In this document: one piece after another, positions 1-10,200 of the stretch
How positions within the stretch are numbered: position 1 is the first letter of the stretch
Layout of the letters: each line of letters starts with the position of its first letter
Source: Henriciella aquimarina
GTDB lineage: Bacteria; Pseudomonadota; Alphaproteobacteria; Caulobacterales; Hyphomonadaceae
Direction: 5' to 3'
DNA length: 64,000 bases
NCBI RefSeq assembly: GCF_002088975.1
Contig: NZ_NCST01000037.1
Coordinates: 20,095 to 84,094, forward strand
Position numbers and translations under genes: made by a program
The notes under the pieces: generated by a model
Seen by the model: only the letters and a program-made list of their open reading frames with translations
Database searches by the model: none
What the model was told of the DNA's origin: nothing

Positions 1-120
1 GTGGCCGACATTCTCACCATTCCGGATAAGGCTGTAGGCATAGTCCTGAGCGTTCGCGCCCTGCGCGACCAACAGGCCCGAGCAGAGCGTCGCCGCAAGC
101 TTCTGGAGTGTGCATCTCAT
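1..120 (-). CDS. Exported protein, N-terminal fragment (runs off the window)
   Basis: Reading leftward from an ATG at 118-120 gives a 40-residue N-terminus with a clear Sec signal peptide: basic start (MRCTLQK), hydrophobic core (LAATLCSGLLVAQG) and a likely cleavage after ANA, followed by QDYAYSLIRNGENVGH. The start overlaps the stop of the S10 peptidase upstream in an ATGA arrangement and has AGGAG about 10 bases before it, so the two genes should be translationally coupled. The rest lies outside the window and the family cannot be named. The context suggests a periplasmic partner of the carboxypeptidase, which is inference. Confidence 0.6.
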   Translation of the reverse strand, partial: MRCTLQKLAATLCSGLLVAQGANAQDYAYSLIRNGENVGH

Positions 121-1634
121 TCTGGGTTTTCTCCTGTCTCATCGGCGAGCCCTGCCGCGATGAAATCGTATATCCGGTCTGCGAAAGGCGTTCTGAGAGC
201 GTCCTCGTCGAAAGGCGAATGCCCGGAGGCCATACGCACAAGCGACACACGCGCCTGCGGCAGGCCGGCATGAGTGAGTGCATATTGCGTTTCCAGCACC
301 GGCACGGCGAGGTCACGATAGCCGCCGAAAACGAGCAGATGGACATTTTCATTCTCGCTCATGAAGGCATCGACCATCGGCATGGCGTTGACGCTGAAGA
401 CCGGAGCCTTGTCCTGCGGCCGCCAGTCCCAGGCAAAATTGGCATCGAGATTGAGCGAGCGATAGCCATCCTCCCGCTCAAGCCCGGTCATCCTCTCGAG
501 ATAAGTGCCGATGTCCGCGGCTATGATCTTGTTGGACTTGCCGAGCCCCAGCGACGGATCGTTGGCGCCATCCGGGCGGTCGGGATTGGCCGGCGGGCGC
601 TTCTCCTGTGTCACGGCCGTGTTCAGCCGGCTGACCAGGCGGTTTTCGTCCGCCAGCACGCCCTCCAGGAAATCCTGGATATTCACGCGCAGATCGGACG
701 CCTCGACAAGATCCTTGTCCAGCCCTGTCATCGCAGCGATCTTCCCGGCAAGTCGTTCGCGAACCGTCTCGTCGAGACGGTCACCCCGCTGCAGAGCGAC
801 GAGATAGTCGCTCTCTGCGAAGGCGCGCGCAGTCTCCCAGGCTTCGGCTTCGGTGTCGGCCTCGATCGAAGACTGGCCGAAGCGCCAGGCGGTCGCGGCC
901 ATGGTCGGCAGGGCGAAGACATGGCCCATATCGCCTGCCCGGGCCCCGGCATTCAGCATGGGCGAGACCATGACCAGGCCCTCGACCTCAAGGTCGCCCA
1001 GGGCCGGCAGAAGATTGGCCAGACGAAAGCCCCCATAGCTCTGGCCTGTCACAAAGACCGGCGCACCCTCCCGGTCATGGGCCTTGAGCCAGTCATGGAT
1101 GAAGGCGCCTACAGCCTCGGCATCGCCATGCACGCTCAGATACGGACTGTCGCCTGCCGTCGAGGCCGCACGGCTGAAGCCGGTCTCGACCGGATCCACG
1201 AGGACAAGGTCGGCTGCTCGTAAGATCGTGTCCGGATTATCCGGAAAGCTTGCCGCTCCATCGGTCTTCTCACGCGCGTGCGGGCCGAGCGCGAAATGCA
1301 GCGGCGACGAGGAGGCGCCAGGCCCGCCATTGAACAGGAACATGACGGGCCGCTCATCCGGGGGACATTCGCATTCGCGAATATAGGCCGTTCCCGAGAT
1401 GGTCGAGGCAGCCCCCGCGCCATCGCGATCCAGCACGAGGCTGTCCCAATGGGTATGATAGCGGATCGTATCGTCGGCATGGCGGTCACTGACAGAGAAG
1501 ACCTGACCATTCTCGACATGCGTCCAGTCAGGAGCGGCTTCTTGCCCGATAGCCAGATGAGCGGTGCTCAGAAAAGTGCAGGCCATGCCAGCAGCGATGG
1601 CCGGACGCGTCAGGGCAAGAGGCGAAATCTTCAT
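117..1634 (-). CDS. S10 family serine carboxypeptidase, exported
   Basis: This 505-aa protein has an N-terminal signal peptide ending near AIG/QEAAP. It shows the S10 oxyanion motif FNGGPGAS, the nucleophile motif GQSYGGF (Ser about residue 199), a catalytic Asp region in FGGYRDLAVP and the His region in ASGHSPF. The family removes C-terminal residues from peptides, here in the periplasm or at the cell surface. The usual Glu before the nucleophile Ser (ESYGG), which helps bind the substrate carboxylate, is Gln here; the two other S10 proteins in the window keep GESYG. It is coupled by ATGA overlap to the gene leaving the window and lies divergent from the aminotransferase at 1836. Confidence 0.88.
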   Translation of the reverse strand: MKISPLALTRPAIAAGMACTFLSTAHLAIGQEAAPDWTHVENGQVFSVSDRHADDTIRYHTHWDSLVLDRDGAGAASTISGTAYIRECECPPDERPVMFLFNGGPGASSSPLHFALGPHAREKTDGAASFPDNPDTILRAADLVLVDPVETGFSRAASTAGDSPYLSVHGDAEAVGAFIHDWLKAHDREGAPVFVTGQSYGGFRLANLLPALGDLEVEGLVMVSPMLNAGARAGDMGHVFALPTMAATAWRFGQSSIEADTEAEAWETARAFAESDYLVALQRGDRLDETVRERLAGKIAAMTGLDKDLVEASDLRVNIQDFLEGVLADENRLVSRLNTAVTQEKRPPANPDRPDGANDPSLGLGKSNKIIAADIGTYLERMTGLEREDGYRSLNLDANFAWDWRPQDKAPVFSVNAMPMVDAFMSENENVHLLVFGGYRDLAVPVLETQYALTHAGLPQARVSLVRMASGHSPFDEDALRTPFADRIYDFIAAGLADETGENPE

Positions 1635-1835
1635 GCCATCAAATTCAGCCGAATTGCGACACGATTCCTATGCCTATTGAGCAGACCGCCCCAAGCATAC
1701 GGGAAAATCCATTCCGCCTGCCCCTTCTCAGCGAATTGATCATTCCCCTGCATGTGAAATCGGCCAAAGTTCGAAGATCATTGGCCAGTCTGTCCTTCTA
1801 CACTGAAGGCAGAAGCAGATTCGAGAAGCCTTTCC

Positions 1836-3098
1836 ATGAAGCTCACACGACGCGATGCCCTTGGCCTGACAGCAGCAGCCCTTGCAGGATCAACGGCCTG
1901 CCGCGGGGCCGGAACAGCGGCGGCCATGCCGGCAGGCCCGCAGACAGGATCGGCATCGGCCGCCCTGCCCGACCTGCAGAATTTTTCTCTTGGCCGCACG
2001 GTCTATCTGAATGCCGGCTCGCAGCATCCGATCAGCAAGCCGGCCCGCGCCTCGATCGAAGCCTATCTGGATCACCGCGCCCACATGGCCCCGAACGACG
2101 CGTATGATCTCGGCAGCGATGCAGCGATCGAGAAGTTCGCTCGACTCGTCAACGCGGACCCGGACGAAGTGACATGGGTGCAAAGCACCACGGCAGGCGA
2201 GCAGATGATCGTTCGCTCCCTCGGCCTGCCCGAACAGGGAGCAAAGGTGGTCACCGATACGCTGCACTTCTTCGGTTCCTTCCCCCTCTATGGCGAGCTT
2301 GAGCGCCAGGGTTGCGAGGTCGCTTGGGTGGAAGCGAAGGATGGACGGATTTCCCTTGAAGACATGGATCGCGCGATCACGCCGGGGACCAGGCTTGTCT
2401 CCCTGTCGCTGGTCTCCACCATCAACGGCTTCGAGCATGACCTGAAGGCCGTGTGTGACCTGGCGCATTCCCGCGGAGCGCTTGTCTATGCCGACATCAT
2501 CCACGCCGCCGGCTGCGTGCCTGTGGATCTGCACGCCAGCGGCGTCGATTTCGCCGCGACAGCCAGCTATAAATGGCTGATGGGCGACTTCGGCCTCGGC
2601 TTCCTCTATGTCCGCAAGGGCGTGATGGATCAGCTGAGGCGGACCAATTACGGCTATTACGGCATCAGCCAGTTCGCCACGCATATGTACCCACACGATG
2701 CGCCGGGCGATGAGCTGGTGGAATACAGCTTCGCCGACAATGCTTCAGGCTGGTTCGCGCTCGGCACACATTCCCACACCGTCATCGCCCAGCTGAACGC
2801 TTCGCTCGATTACATCCTCGACCTCGGCGTGGAGACGATACAGGCGCATGCCCAGGCGCTGACCTCACGGCTGAAGGAAGGGTTGAAATCTCAAGGCTTC
2901 GACCTGCTCACGGGGGATGACTTCCAGACCCCGATCGTCACTGCCATTTATGAAGATGCCTACAAGCGGCTCGGCCCGGTGATGAAGGAGCGGGGCATCG
3001 TTACCACGCTCTCACGCAACCGCTTCCGTCCGACGGTGTCGGTCTTCAACACGATGGATGATGTCGACGCCTTCCTGGAGGCTGTCGGCACTGCCTAG
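1836..3098 (+). CDS. Tat-exported PLP-dependent aminotransferase, class V fold
   Basis: The 420-aa protein belongs to the class V aminotransferase group (cysteine desulfurase / isopenicillin N epimerase-like). The PLP lysine is expected in SYKWLMGDFGLGFLYV, and the cofactor Asp region is seen in YADIIHAAGCVPVDLHA. The N-terminus, MKLTRRDALGLTAAALAG, is a twin-arginine signal followed by a Cys in STACRG, so it is probably folded in the cytoplasm with PLP and exported, possibly as a lipoprotein. Export is unusual for a PLP enzyme. Its stop overlaps the stop of the convergent S10 gene by three bases. The substrate is unknown; amino-acid racemase/epimerase or desulfurase-type chemistry on released amino acids would fit the neighbouring peptidases. 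Confidence 0.78.
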   Translation: MKLTRRDALGLTAAALAGSTACRGAGTAAAMPAGPQTGSASAALPDLQNFSLGRTVYLNAGSQHPISKPARASIEAYLDHRAHMAPNDAYDLGSDAAIEKFARLVNADPDEVTWVQSTTAGEQMIVRSLGLPEQGAKVVTDTLHFFGSFPLYGELERQGCEVAWVEAKDGRISLEDMDRAITPGTRLVSLSLVSTINGFEHDLKAVCDLAHSRGALVYADIIHAAGCVPVDLHASGVDFAATASYKWLMGDFGLGFLYVRKGVMDQLRRTNYGYYGISQFATHMYPHDAPGDELVEYSFADNASGWFALGTHSHTVIAQLNASLDYILDLGVETIQAHAQALTSRLKEGLKSQGFDLLTGDDFQTPIVTAIYEDAYKRLGPVMKERGIVTTLSRNRFRPTVSVFNTMDDVDAFLEAVGTA

Positions 3099-4684
3099 TC
3101 GGCTGTCAGGAAAGCACGGAGGTCATCGGCAAAGGCCTCCGCCGTCCCGCCCAGATAAAGCATGTGGCCGGAGGTATAGTCCTCGAAGCGGACACGCTCC
3201 CGGGGGATATCCGCGCTTTCGATCTGTGCCTTGGCCTCGGCGGGCGTCGTGACGAGGTCATAATAGCCCGAGGCCACGAAGAGGCGCAGGTCCGGATTGC
3301 GCCGCATGGCAATGGCAAGGTCGACAGCGAAGCTCTGCCCCGGCGGGATCGCGCGGCGTTGCCAGTTCCAGCTCTGCAGGAGGTCCTTCCAGTAAATCGC
3401 CTTGTAGGGCCGCGGAAGCCGCACCTCGAGATCGTCACGCAGCATCTCGTTGAAGGCGGCGACAAAGCCCGGCACGTAGCGGGTCATGGCTGGATCGTCA
3501 GCCACCGGATCGTTTCCGGAATTGGCGAGGGGCAGTGTGTAGCGGCTGTCATACATGCCGACTTCAAGGCCCTGCCCGTCCAGGACAAGCTTTGCGAATT
3601 CCCGCTCGCTTATGTGGAGATCTTCACCAATCTTATCAGCAGAAAGCCCGATCATGCGGGTGAGTTCCGACATCACGGACTGGCGCTCTGCCTCGTCCAG
3701 CATGCCCTGCTGCCGCTTCAGAAGCGCAGCCTTGTAAGGGCCATAGGCATAGGCCGATGCCTGACTGTAGATCTCGTCTGCATCCCCCTCGAGCGCAGAC
3801 TGGCCATGATACGCCGCCGTCACAGCGAGCCCAGGCAAAGTGCGCGCCTGCCGGGCCGCAATATCGCCGGCGGGCTTCTCCGCGCCTTCTTCCGCGCGCG
3901 CGCCCAGGGTCGTGCCAAGCAGGACGATCCCGTCCAGCGTAATCCCGCGCATGACCCCGTTATAGATCGGGCTGCCCATCAGGAAGCGCGGCAGGACCGC
4001 GGCCCGCATCGTGCCATAGCTTTCGCCGAGCACGTATTTCGGCGAATTCCAGCGCCCGTGTTCGCTCAGCCAGAGCTCGATAAACTGGGACATGGCTTCG
4101 GCATCTTCATCCACACCCCAGAACCGCTCCGGGTCCACTCCTTCTGCGGGACGGCTGAAGCCCGTCCCCACAGGATCGATGAAAACGAGATCGGCCACAT
4201 CGAGAACCGTGGCCGTATTATCCTGAAGCCCGAATGGCGGGACATTGGACGGGTTCACTTCCGCATCCAGCACCACCTGCTTCGGCCCGATCGCCCCCAT
4301 GTGAATCCACAGCGAGGCCGAGCCCGGCCCACCATTGAAGATGAAAAGGACGGGACGGTCCGGGTCGTCCACATCGGTACGCAAATAGGTAAAGGTGAAA
4401 ATCCGGGCCGTAGGATCGCCGGAAAGATCCGTCAGCAGGGTCTCACCCGCGATGGCATCATAGGCAATGCGCTCGCCATTCGCGACCAGCGTGTGATGGG
4501 TCACCTTGCGGTAAGCCGTCTCCACGTCGCGGGCGGGCGCTACCCTTTCGTCGGCGGCCTTGCTCTGGGCCTCCTGGGGCGAAGACGTCGCGAGATCGTA
4601 ATCCTGCGCGTTCGCACAGCCCGCCAGCGTCATGAGGCCCAACGCCAGGAAACGGCCAGTTTTCAACCGGTCACGGATGCTCAT
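3095..4684 (-). CDS. S10 family serine carboxypeptidase, lipoprotein
   Basis: A 529-aa S10 peptidase with a lipoprotein signal (LALGLMTLAGC, Cys about residue 23), so it is probably anchored in a membrane facing the periplasm. Catalytic signatures are FNGGPGSASLW, GESYGTMR (Ser about 222), SGYYDLVTT for the Asp region and YTSGHMLYLGG for the His. Its ATG overlaps the stop of the cyclodeaminase gene by four bases (ATGA), placing it last in an operon of TonB receptor, S10, cyclodeaminase and S10. It resembles the frameshifted S10 at 5652-7204 more than the one at 117-1634, sharing the GESYGTMR form. Confidence 0.9.
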   Translation of the reverse strand: MSIRDRLKTGRFLALGLMTLAGCANAQDYDLATSSPQEAQSKAADERVAPARDVETAYRKVTHHTLVANGERIAYDAIAGETLLTDLSGDPTARIFTFTYLRTDVDDPDRPVLFIFNGGPGSASLWIHMGAIGPKQVVLDAEVNPSNVPPFGLQDNTATVLDVADLVFIDPVGTGFSRPAEGVDPERFWGVDEDAEAMSQFIELWLSEHGRWNSPKYVLGESYGTMRAAVLPRFLMGSPIYNGVMRGITLDGIVLLGTTLGARAEEGAEKPAGDIAARQARTLPGLAVTAAYHGQSALEGDADEIYSQASAYAYGPYKAALLKRQQGMLDEAERQSVMSELTRMIGLSADKIGEDLHISEREFAKLVLDGQGLEVGMYDSRYTLPLANSGNDPVADDPAMTRYVPGFVAAFNEMLRDDLEVRLPRPYKAIYWKDLLQSWNWQRRAIPPGQSFAVDLAIAMRRNPDLRLFVASGYYDLVTTPAEAKAQIESADIPRERVRFEDYTSGHMLYLGGTAEAFADDLRAFLTAD

Positions 4685-5634
4685 ATCCCCACCCTCGCCT
4701 TTTCAAAGATGAATGCTGCGGCTGCGATATCCTGTACGATATGGCCGAGCGAATTGTAGATGGTGATGCCGTCGTCCCTGAGGCGTCCTTCGACGTTGCC
4801 AAGCAGGACCTCGCCGATCTCGCCCACGAGATGGCTTTCGTCGACGATCCCTGTCTTGATGGCGTGGCGCAACTCCGCGCCCTGGGCAAGAACGGACTCC
4901 CGTGAATCCGCAAAGAAGCGGCTGCCGGCGACAAGGGCATCGTCGATCTCGCGCGGACCGTCAAAGCTGGAGCCGACCAGATTTATATGCGCGCCGGGTT
5001 TCACACAGGCTGCCGGCAGGACAGGCTCCTGCGCAGCGGTAACCGTGCAGATGATATCCGCGCCGACCACCGCCTGTTGCACCGACGTGCAGGCCAGGAC
5101 GTCGATACCGGTTTCGGCAACCAGCCGGTCCGCCAGTTTTTCCGCGTTCTCATGGGTACGCCCCCAAAGGCGTATTTCACCGATGTCGCGCACTTCCAAC
5201 ATGGCGAGAGCATGGTGGTAGGCCTGCTCTCCCGTGCCGAGGATGGCAAGGTCCCGGGCGTCCGTGCGGGCGAGGACGTCCGTGGCCATGGCGCTGGCAC
5301 TTGCGGTCCGGATCGCTGTAATGGCTCCGGCCTCGGCCTGACAGGCCGGCGCGCCGGTGTCCGGATCAAACAGGATCACAACACCCTGATGCGATGGAAT
5401 GGCGGGGTCGGTGCGTTCCGGAGTGACGCTGACCAGTTTCGAACCCCAGGCGCCGCCGGGCCCCATCGTGCCAGCCATGACCCCGAACATGCGGCCATGA
5501 TCAAGCGGCAGGATATTCCGCAACATCTGCTTTGTTTCGCCAGCCGATAGCTTAGCCATCGCCTCGCGCATGACCGTGATGCCATCACGATAGGACAGCA
5601 GGTCTCGGATACGGTCCGGGTCGATCAGGATCAT
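4681..5634 (-). CDS. Ornithine cyclodeaminase / mu-crystallin family protein
   Basis: About 317 aa with the family's NAD-binding core: AILGTGEQAYHHALAML (Rossmann glycine loop, about residues 123-139) after the catalytic/substrate segment GAITAIRTASASAMATD. Relatives include ornithine cyclodeaminase (ornithine to proline and ammonia), alanine dehydrogenase and imino-acid (ketimine) reductases, and sequence alone does not separate them. No signal peptide is seen, so it acts in the cytoplasm. The ATG at 5634 is chosen over an upstream TTG at 5640 because GAGG lies about 7 bases before it. It sits between two S10 peptidase genes, which suggests it processes an amino acid released from imported peptides. 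Confidence 0.82.
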   Translation of the reverse strand: MILIDPDRIRDLLSYRDGITVMREAMAKLSAGETKQMLRNILPLDHGRMFGVMAGTMGPGGAWGSKLVSVTPERTDPAIPSHQGVVILFDPDTGAPACQAEAGAITAIRTASASAMATDVLARTDARDLAILGTGEQAYHHALAMLEVRDIGEIRLWGRTHENAEKLADRLVAETGIDVLACTSVQQAVVGADIICTVTAAQEPVLPAACVKPGAHINLVGSSFDGPREIDDALVAGSRFFADSRESVLAQGAELRHAIKTGIVDESHLVGEIGEVLLGNVEGRLRDDGITIYNSLGHIVQDIAAAAFIFEKARVGI

Positions 5635-5651
5635 CGGCAAGCCTCGCGCTG

Positions 5652-7204
5652 CTAGTCGTCAGCGCCCCAATTGTCAGCACCTTCGATCCAGGCGCGAATG
5701 TCGTTTCCGAATGCCACCGCCGACTCATCGATCGAATAGGCCATGTGGCCCCCCGGATAGAAGCTGAGCTTCACCCTGTCCTTCGGCCAGTCGGCCTGGG
5801 CGGCCAGATAGGTTGCAGCTCCGACCGTCGTCATTGTGTCGTGATAGCCATTCCCGATCAGCAGGCGGAAATCCGGATTGGCGGAGAAGGCGCCGTCGAG
5901 ACGGTCGCTGTAATCATAGTGGCCAAACGGCGAAGACGCACCCCAGCCCCAGGCATTGAGGCCGCCGACATCGGCAATCGTCTTGTAGCGGTCGTCGATT
6001 TCCAGGCCGAACACATCCGAGACGTAAGCCTTGAAGGCCGAAAGATACGCCTCCTGGAGCACGCCGGAGGCGTCGCGCTTCGGATCCTGGCCGACATAGC
6101 GCCCGTCACTGCGGCCGAGCACCTTTCCCTCATCCTTGAGGAGTTCCACGCGATAGGCCTGCTTGGTGATGCGTAGGCGGTTGTCGAGATAATAGTCAGC
6201 CGAAATGCCCGTATACTCTTCCAGCTTGGCCGCGACGCGGCGGCGTTCGTCCTCGCCCAGCCGGTTGCCCTGAAAGAGAGCGAGCAGATAGTCGGTCTCT
6301 CCAAACGCCGTTGCATCCGCCATGAAGGCGTCGAAACTGCGCCCTTTGGCTTCAACCTTGCCCTGCTCCCAGCCCATCGCCGCCAGCGTTGGTACTGACA
6401 CGGCATAGCTGATGATGTTCTGCGGACGTTGGGAATATTCGATGATGTTGACGGCCTGCCCCATCAGGAAGACGCCCTCTGCCGGCGGCGGCCCGCCCTC
6501 TTCGGCCATCTGGCCGGCGGCTTCCGCCGCACGCATCGTGCCGTAGCTTTCCCCGAGGATGAAGACCGGAGCGTCATCGCGCTCATGGCGCTCCAGCCAG
6601 GCATCGACGAAGGCCACGAATTGCGCAGCATCGGACTGGATCGAGAAATAATCGGCCGGAGCGCCCCCCTCGTCCACACGGCTGAAACCGGTCGATGCCG
6701 GATCGAAGAATACAAGGTCGGCCACATCCAGCGGTGAAGCGACATTATCGACCAGCTCGAATTCCTCCGCCGGGGCGGTCAGGTTGTCAGGCGCCGACAC
6801 CCGTTTTGGGCCCACCGCGCCAATATGCAGCCAGAGAGACGCGCTGATGGGACCGCCATTGAAGACGAAGAGACCGGGCGGTTCTTCTCTTCGGTTTCCG
6901 CAACATAGGAAAAGGCCGCCAGATCGACATCCGCCAGGTCATCCTTGCCGGGGATATCGAACGTTTCCAGACGCGCCACGTAATCCACGGCCTGACCACC
7001 GAAGACGCCATGGCGGGTGAGCTCGCGCTCAAGCCCCTCGGGCTCTTCAGCCGTGGCCGGCCCGGAGGGATCGGCGTGCATAGGCTGCGCCGCACAGGCG
7101 CCGATTGCCAACATGCCGGCAAGACAAGCGGCCAGCCGGCCGGAGACCTTGCTCCGAACCGGCCAGCCCTGCGAGGGACGCTCTGTCATCAATGCCCGTT
7201 TCAT
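5652..7204 (-). pseudogene. S10 family serine carboxypeptidase, lipoprotein, frameshifted
   Basis: Two overlapping reading frames together make one full-length S10 peptidase. The N-terminal part (7204 to about 6872) has a lipoprotein signal (LAGMLAIGAC) and reads to KNRPV. The C-terminal part resumes with the family motif FNGGP in another frame and carries GESYGTMR, IGNGYHDTMTT and YPGGHMAYS. One base appears to be missing near 6870-6871, where the sister gene reads RPVLFIFNGGPG. There is no homopolymer at the site. It is either a recent single-base loss or a sequence error; if the base is restored the enzyme looks intact. The start overlaps the receptor stop (TGATG), so it is second in the operon. 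Confidence 0.82.
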
Positions 7205-10200
7205 CAGAAGCGGATATTCATACCTGCGAAGTAACGCCGACCGAGAATATCGCCATGGGTCAGCGTTGGATAGGACGGTAGCTCATCGGTGAAATTGGTC
7301 ACGCCAGCCCGGAAAGTCACACCATTCTCGAAAGAATAGAGCGCCGAGATTGAGTGGGTGATGTTGGAGTCGATGACAGGATTGGGATTGTTTTCGATCG
7401 TCGCGCCTTCTTCGGCCTTCACGCCATCGAGATAATCCAGCTGATAGGTCAGCCGCAGCGGACCGTTGGAATAGACCGCATCAAAACGTGCCGTCCAGTC
7501 CGGTTGCTCGACCGTGTTGTCGGTCCGGTTGAAGGTCGTGCCGGTTACCGAGGTCGACAGCTTCGAAGTATGGGTGGCCTCGACACCAAGCGAGAGATTG
7601 CCGGCGTCGGTGCCCGTCAGGTCCGCGATATCGAACGCGTAGTTCAGATAGTAAACCTCGCCCCGGAAGACGATTTCCCCGGCATTGAAGGTTGTCTCGC
7701 GACCAGTAACGACCGTGCCCGGCGGGTTGGAGCCGTCGGCCGTCTGCAGCCGCGTGAAGACGGAGCAGATATCGGCCGGTTGCGGCTCGCTGTCATAGCA
7801 GGTCGCCATGAAGTCGCCATTGGTGAAGGCCGAGAGCCCGTTCTCGAGATCGATTTCGATCCGGTCGGCAGAGAAGGTCAGGCCCGGCACAAAGAGCCGA
7901 TCAATGACGAGACCATACGTCGTCGTATCGGAGACCTCGTTCTCCAGGTCCGGGTTACCGCCCGAGGTCACTGCCGTAAGCGAGAAGTTCTCAGCCGGAT
8001 CCTGGAAGGTGGCGAGATCACCATATTGCGGGTTGGCTGCCCATTCGGCCTCACAATTCGCGCGGCGGATCGCCGGATTTGGCCCCGCATTGATACGGTC
8101 GGCATCGCACGGGTCGATCCCGGCATTGGTGACGGTCACGGTCGTCGGCGCGAAGAGCTGTGTCAGTGTCGGTGCGCGGAAGTTGCGGCTGCGCGTTGCC
8201 CGCAGGGTCACACCGTCGAAGGGCTCCCACCGTGTGCCGACGCTCCAAACAGATTCCTCGCCTGCGATGGAATTGTCGACATAGCGGTACGTCCCGTCGA
8301 ATTCGAGCGTCTTCACGCCAGGAAGCGTGAAGTCACCTCCAAGGACCGGAACGAGCAGCTCGACCGAGACTTCGTTCGTATTATAATCCCCGGATGTCGG
8401 CACTTCCTGAGTACCGGTGCCGAACAGGCCCTGCTGGTTGGCCGGCAAGGGAGTGAAGCTCGCTTCCTCCCGGCGGTGCTCATAGGCGAAGACCGCATCG
8501 ACACCGCCCGCAGGCAGCTGGAACAGCTCTGTGCCCATCGTTGCTAGGATATCGATCTGCTCATTCGTATAGTCGCTGCCCGCGCGAACCGAGACATAAT
8601 CGGTGGCCGCCTGGCTTATATTGCCCGCCCCAAACGGGTTGAGCGGCGCACAGTTTGGATCGTCGTTCGACGGATCAGCATCGACATTGATTGCGCAAAC
8701 GATATTGCCACTGCCGTCATTGACGGCATTGAGCGCCTGGTTGAACAGCGTGGTGTTCGCTTCCCAGCGGCGCTGCTGGCCTTCGACTTCCGCATAGCTG
8801 CCGGAAACCGTCCAGTAGAAATTGCGCCCGGCTGCGTCGAAATCCCCTTCGAGACCGGCAAGCGCACGCCAGGTCCGGGTATCGTTTTCCTGATAATTGC
8901 TCGGGAAAAGATCATTGTAGAAATTGCGCGACAGCCAGAGCGGTGCCCCAGCGGCAAACCCCGGATTGGCCTGGCTCAGCGTATCGATGGCATCCTGGCT
9001 GAGGAAGGGATTGTTGCTGGTGAACATGATCGCGCCGAGGGCAGGATCGGTCTGGTTCAACACGCTGCGTGCGGTGCCCTGCGGCACGCTTTCACCCTTG
9101 GTATCGGCGAAGGTAAACTCACCCTTCAAGCGCAGATTGGGCGAAAGGTCATAGTGGCCGACAACATTGCCGACGAGCCGCTCAACCCCGGTTCGAAGAC
9201 CGGCGAGATCACTGTAACGTGTGCCATCCCCACCTTCGGCAAACGGAATGCCGAGGATATTGCCCGGATTGTAGGGCACGACCGAGCCGTCCGGCGAGAA
9301 TTGCAGCGGCGTGCCATTCGCCCTGGCGAGGAAGTTTGGCGGCGGGGCCGGCGCAGTGAAGACCACCCCATTGCCGTTGAAGTTCCAGAAATAGGCCGGG
9401 ATCACCTCCTGAAGAGACGGGATGCCGTCATCCGGTCCGGTATCGGCCGGATTGCCCTGGGTGATGCGGGACCGGTTCGACGCTTCGAAATCAGAGAACC
9501 GCACGACCGGCGTCTTCGAGGTCTCGACATTGACGGCGATATTGCCGCGGCCACTGTCGAAATTCCGGCCCGCGGTAATGCGGGCAGAATGGGTCGGGTA
9601 TTCGCCATTTTCGGCGTTGCCCACCTGGGCGTCGACCTCAAGTCCTTCGAAATCGTCCTTGAGGATGTAGTTGATCACGCCGGCAATCGCGTCCGAGCCG
9701 TAGACGGCCGCGCCACCCGCCTGAACGACCTCGATCCGATCGATCAGCCCCGTCGGGATGACATTGGCATCGACCTGCGCATCACCGAGGCCATTGGACG
9801 TCGTCACGAAACGGCGACCGTTGACGAGGGTGAGTGTGCGCCCTGTTCCGAGGCCGAAGAGTTCCGGAAATTGCTGGCCCGAGCCTGAATCCGAGCCGTC
9901 GCCCGCCGCCTGATTGAATTTCGGGCGCAGCGAAGTGATTTCGTTGAGCGCGTCTGCGGCATTGAGCAGACCCCGGTCAGCGAAGTCCTGCTGGCCGAAT
10001 GTCGTGACGGGGGCCGCTGTCGAGGCCACTTCGCGGCGGATACGCGAACCGGTGATGACGACGGTATCCATCGTCGCCGTCTCATCCTCATCGCCAGCTT
10101 CAGCCGGCAGCGTCTCGATCTCGTCTGCCTGCTCCTGCGCATGGGCTGCCTGCAAGCCCATAGCCGGAACCAGCGCCACCATGGCGCAGCTGCCCAAAAG

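Noticed and set aside
3164..4759. 531-codon plus-strand open frame opposite an S10 peptidase
   Set aside because: Arg/His-rich composition without motifs; the minus strand carries the complete S10 catalytic set.
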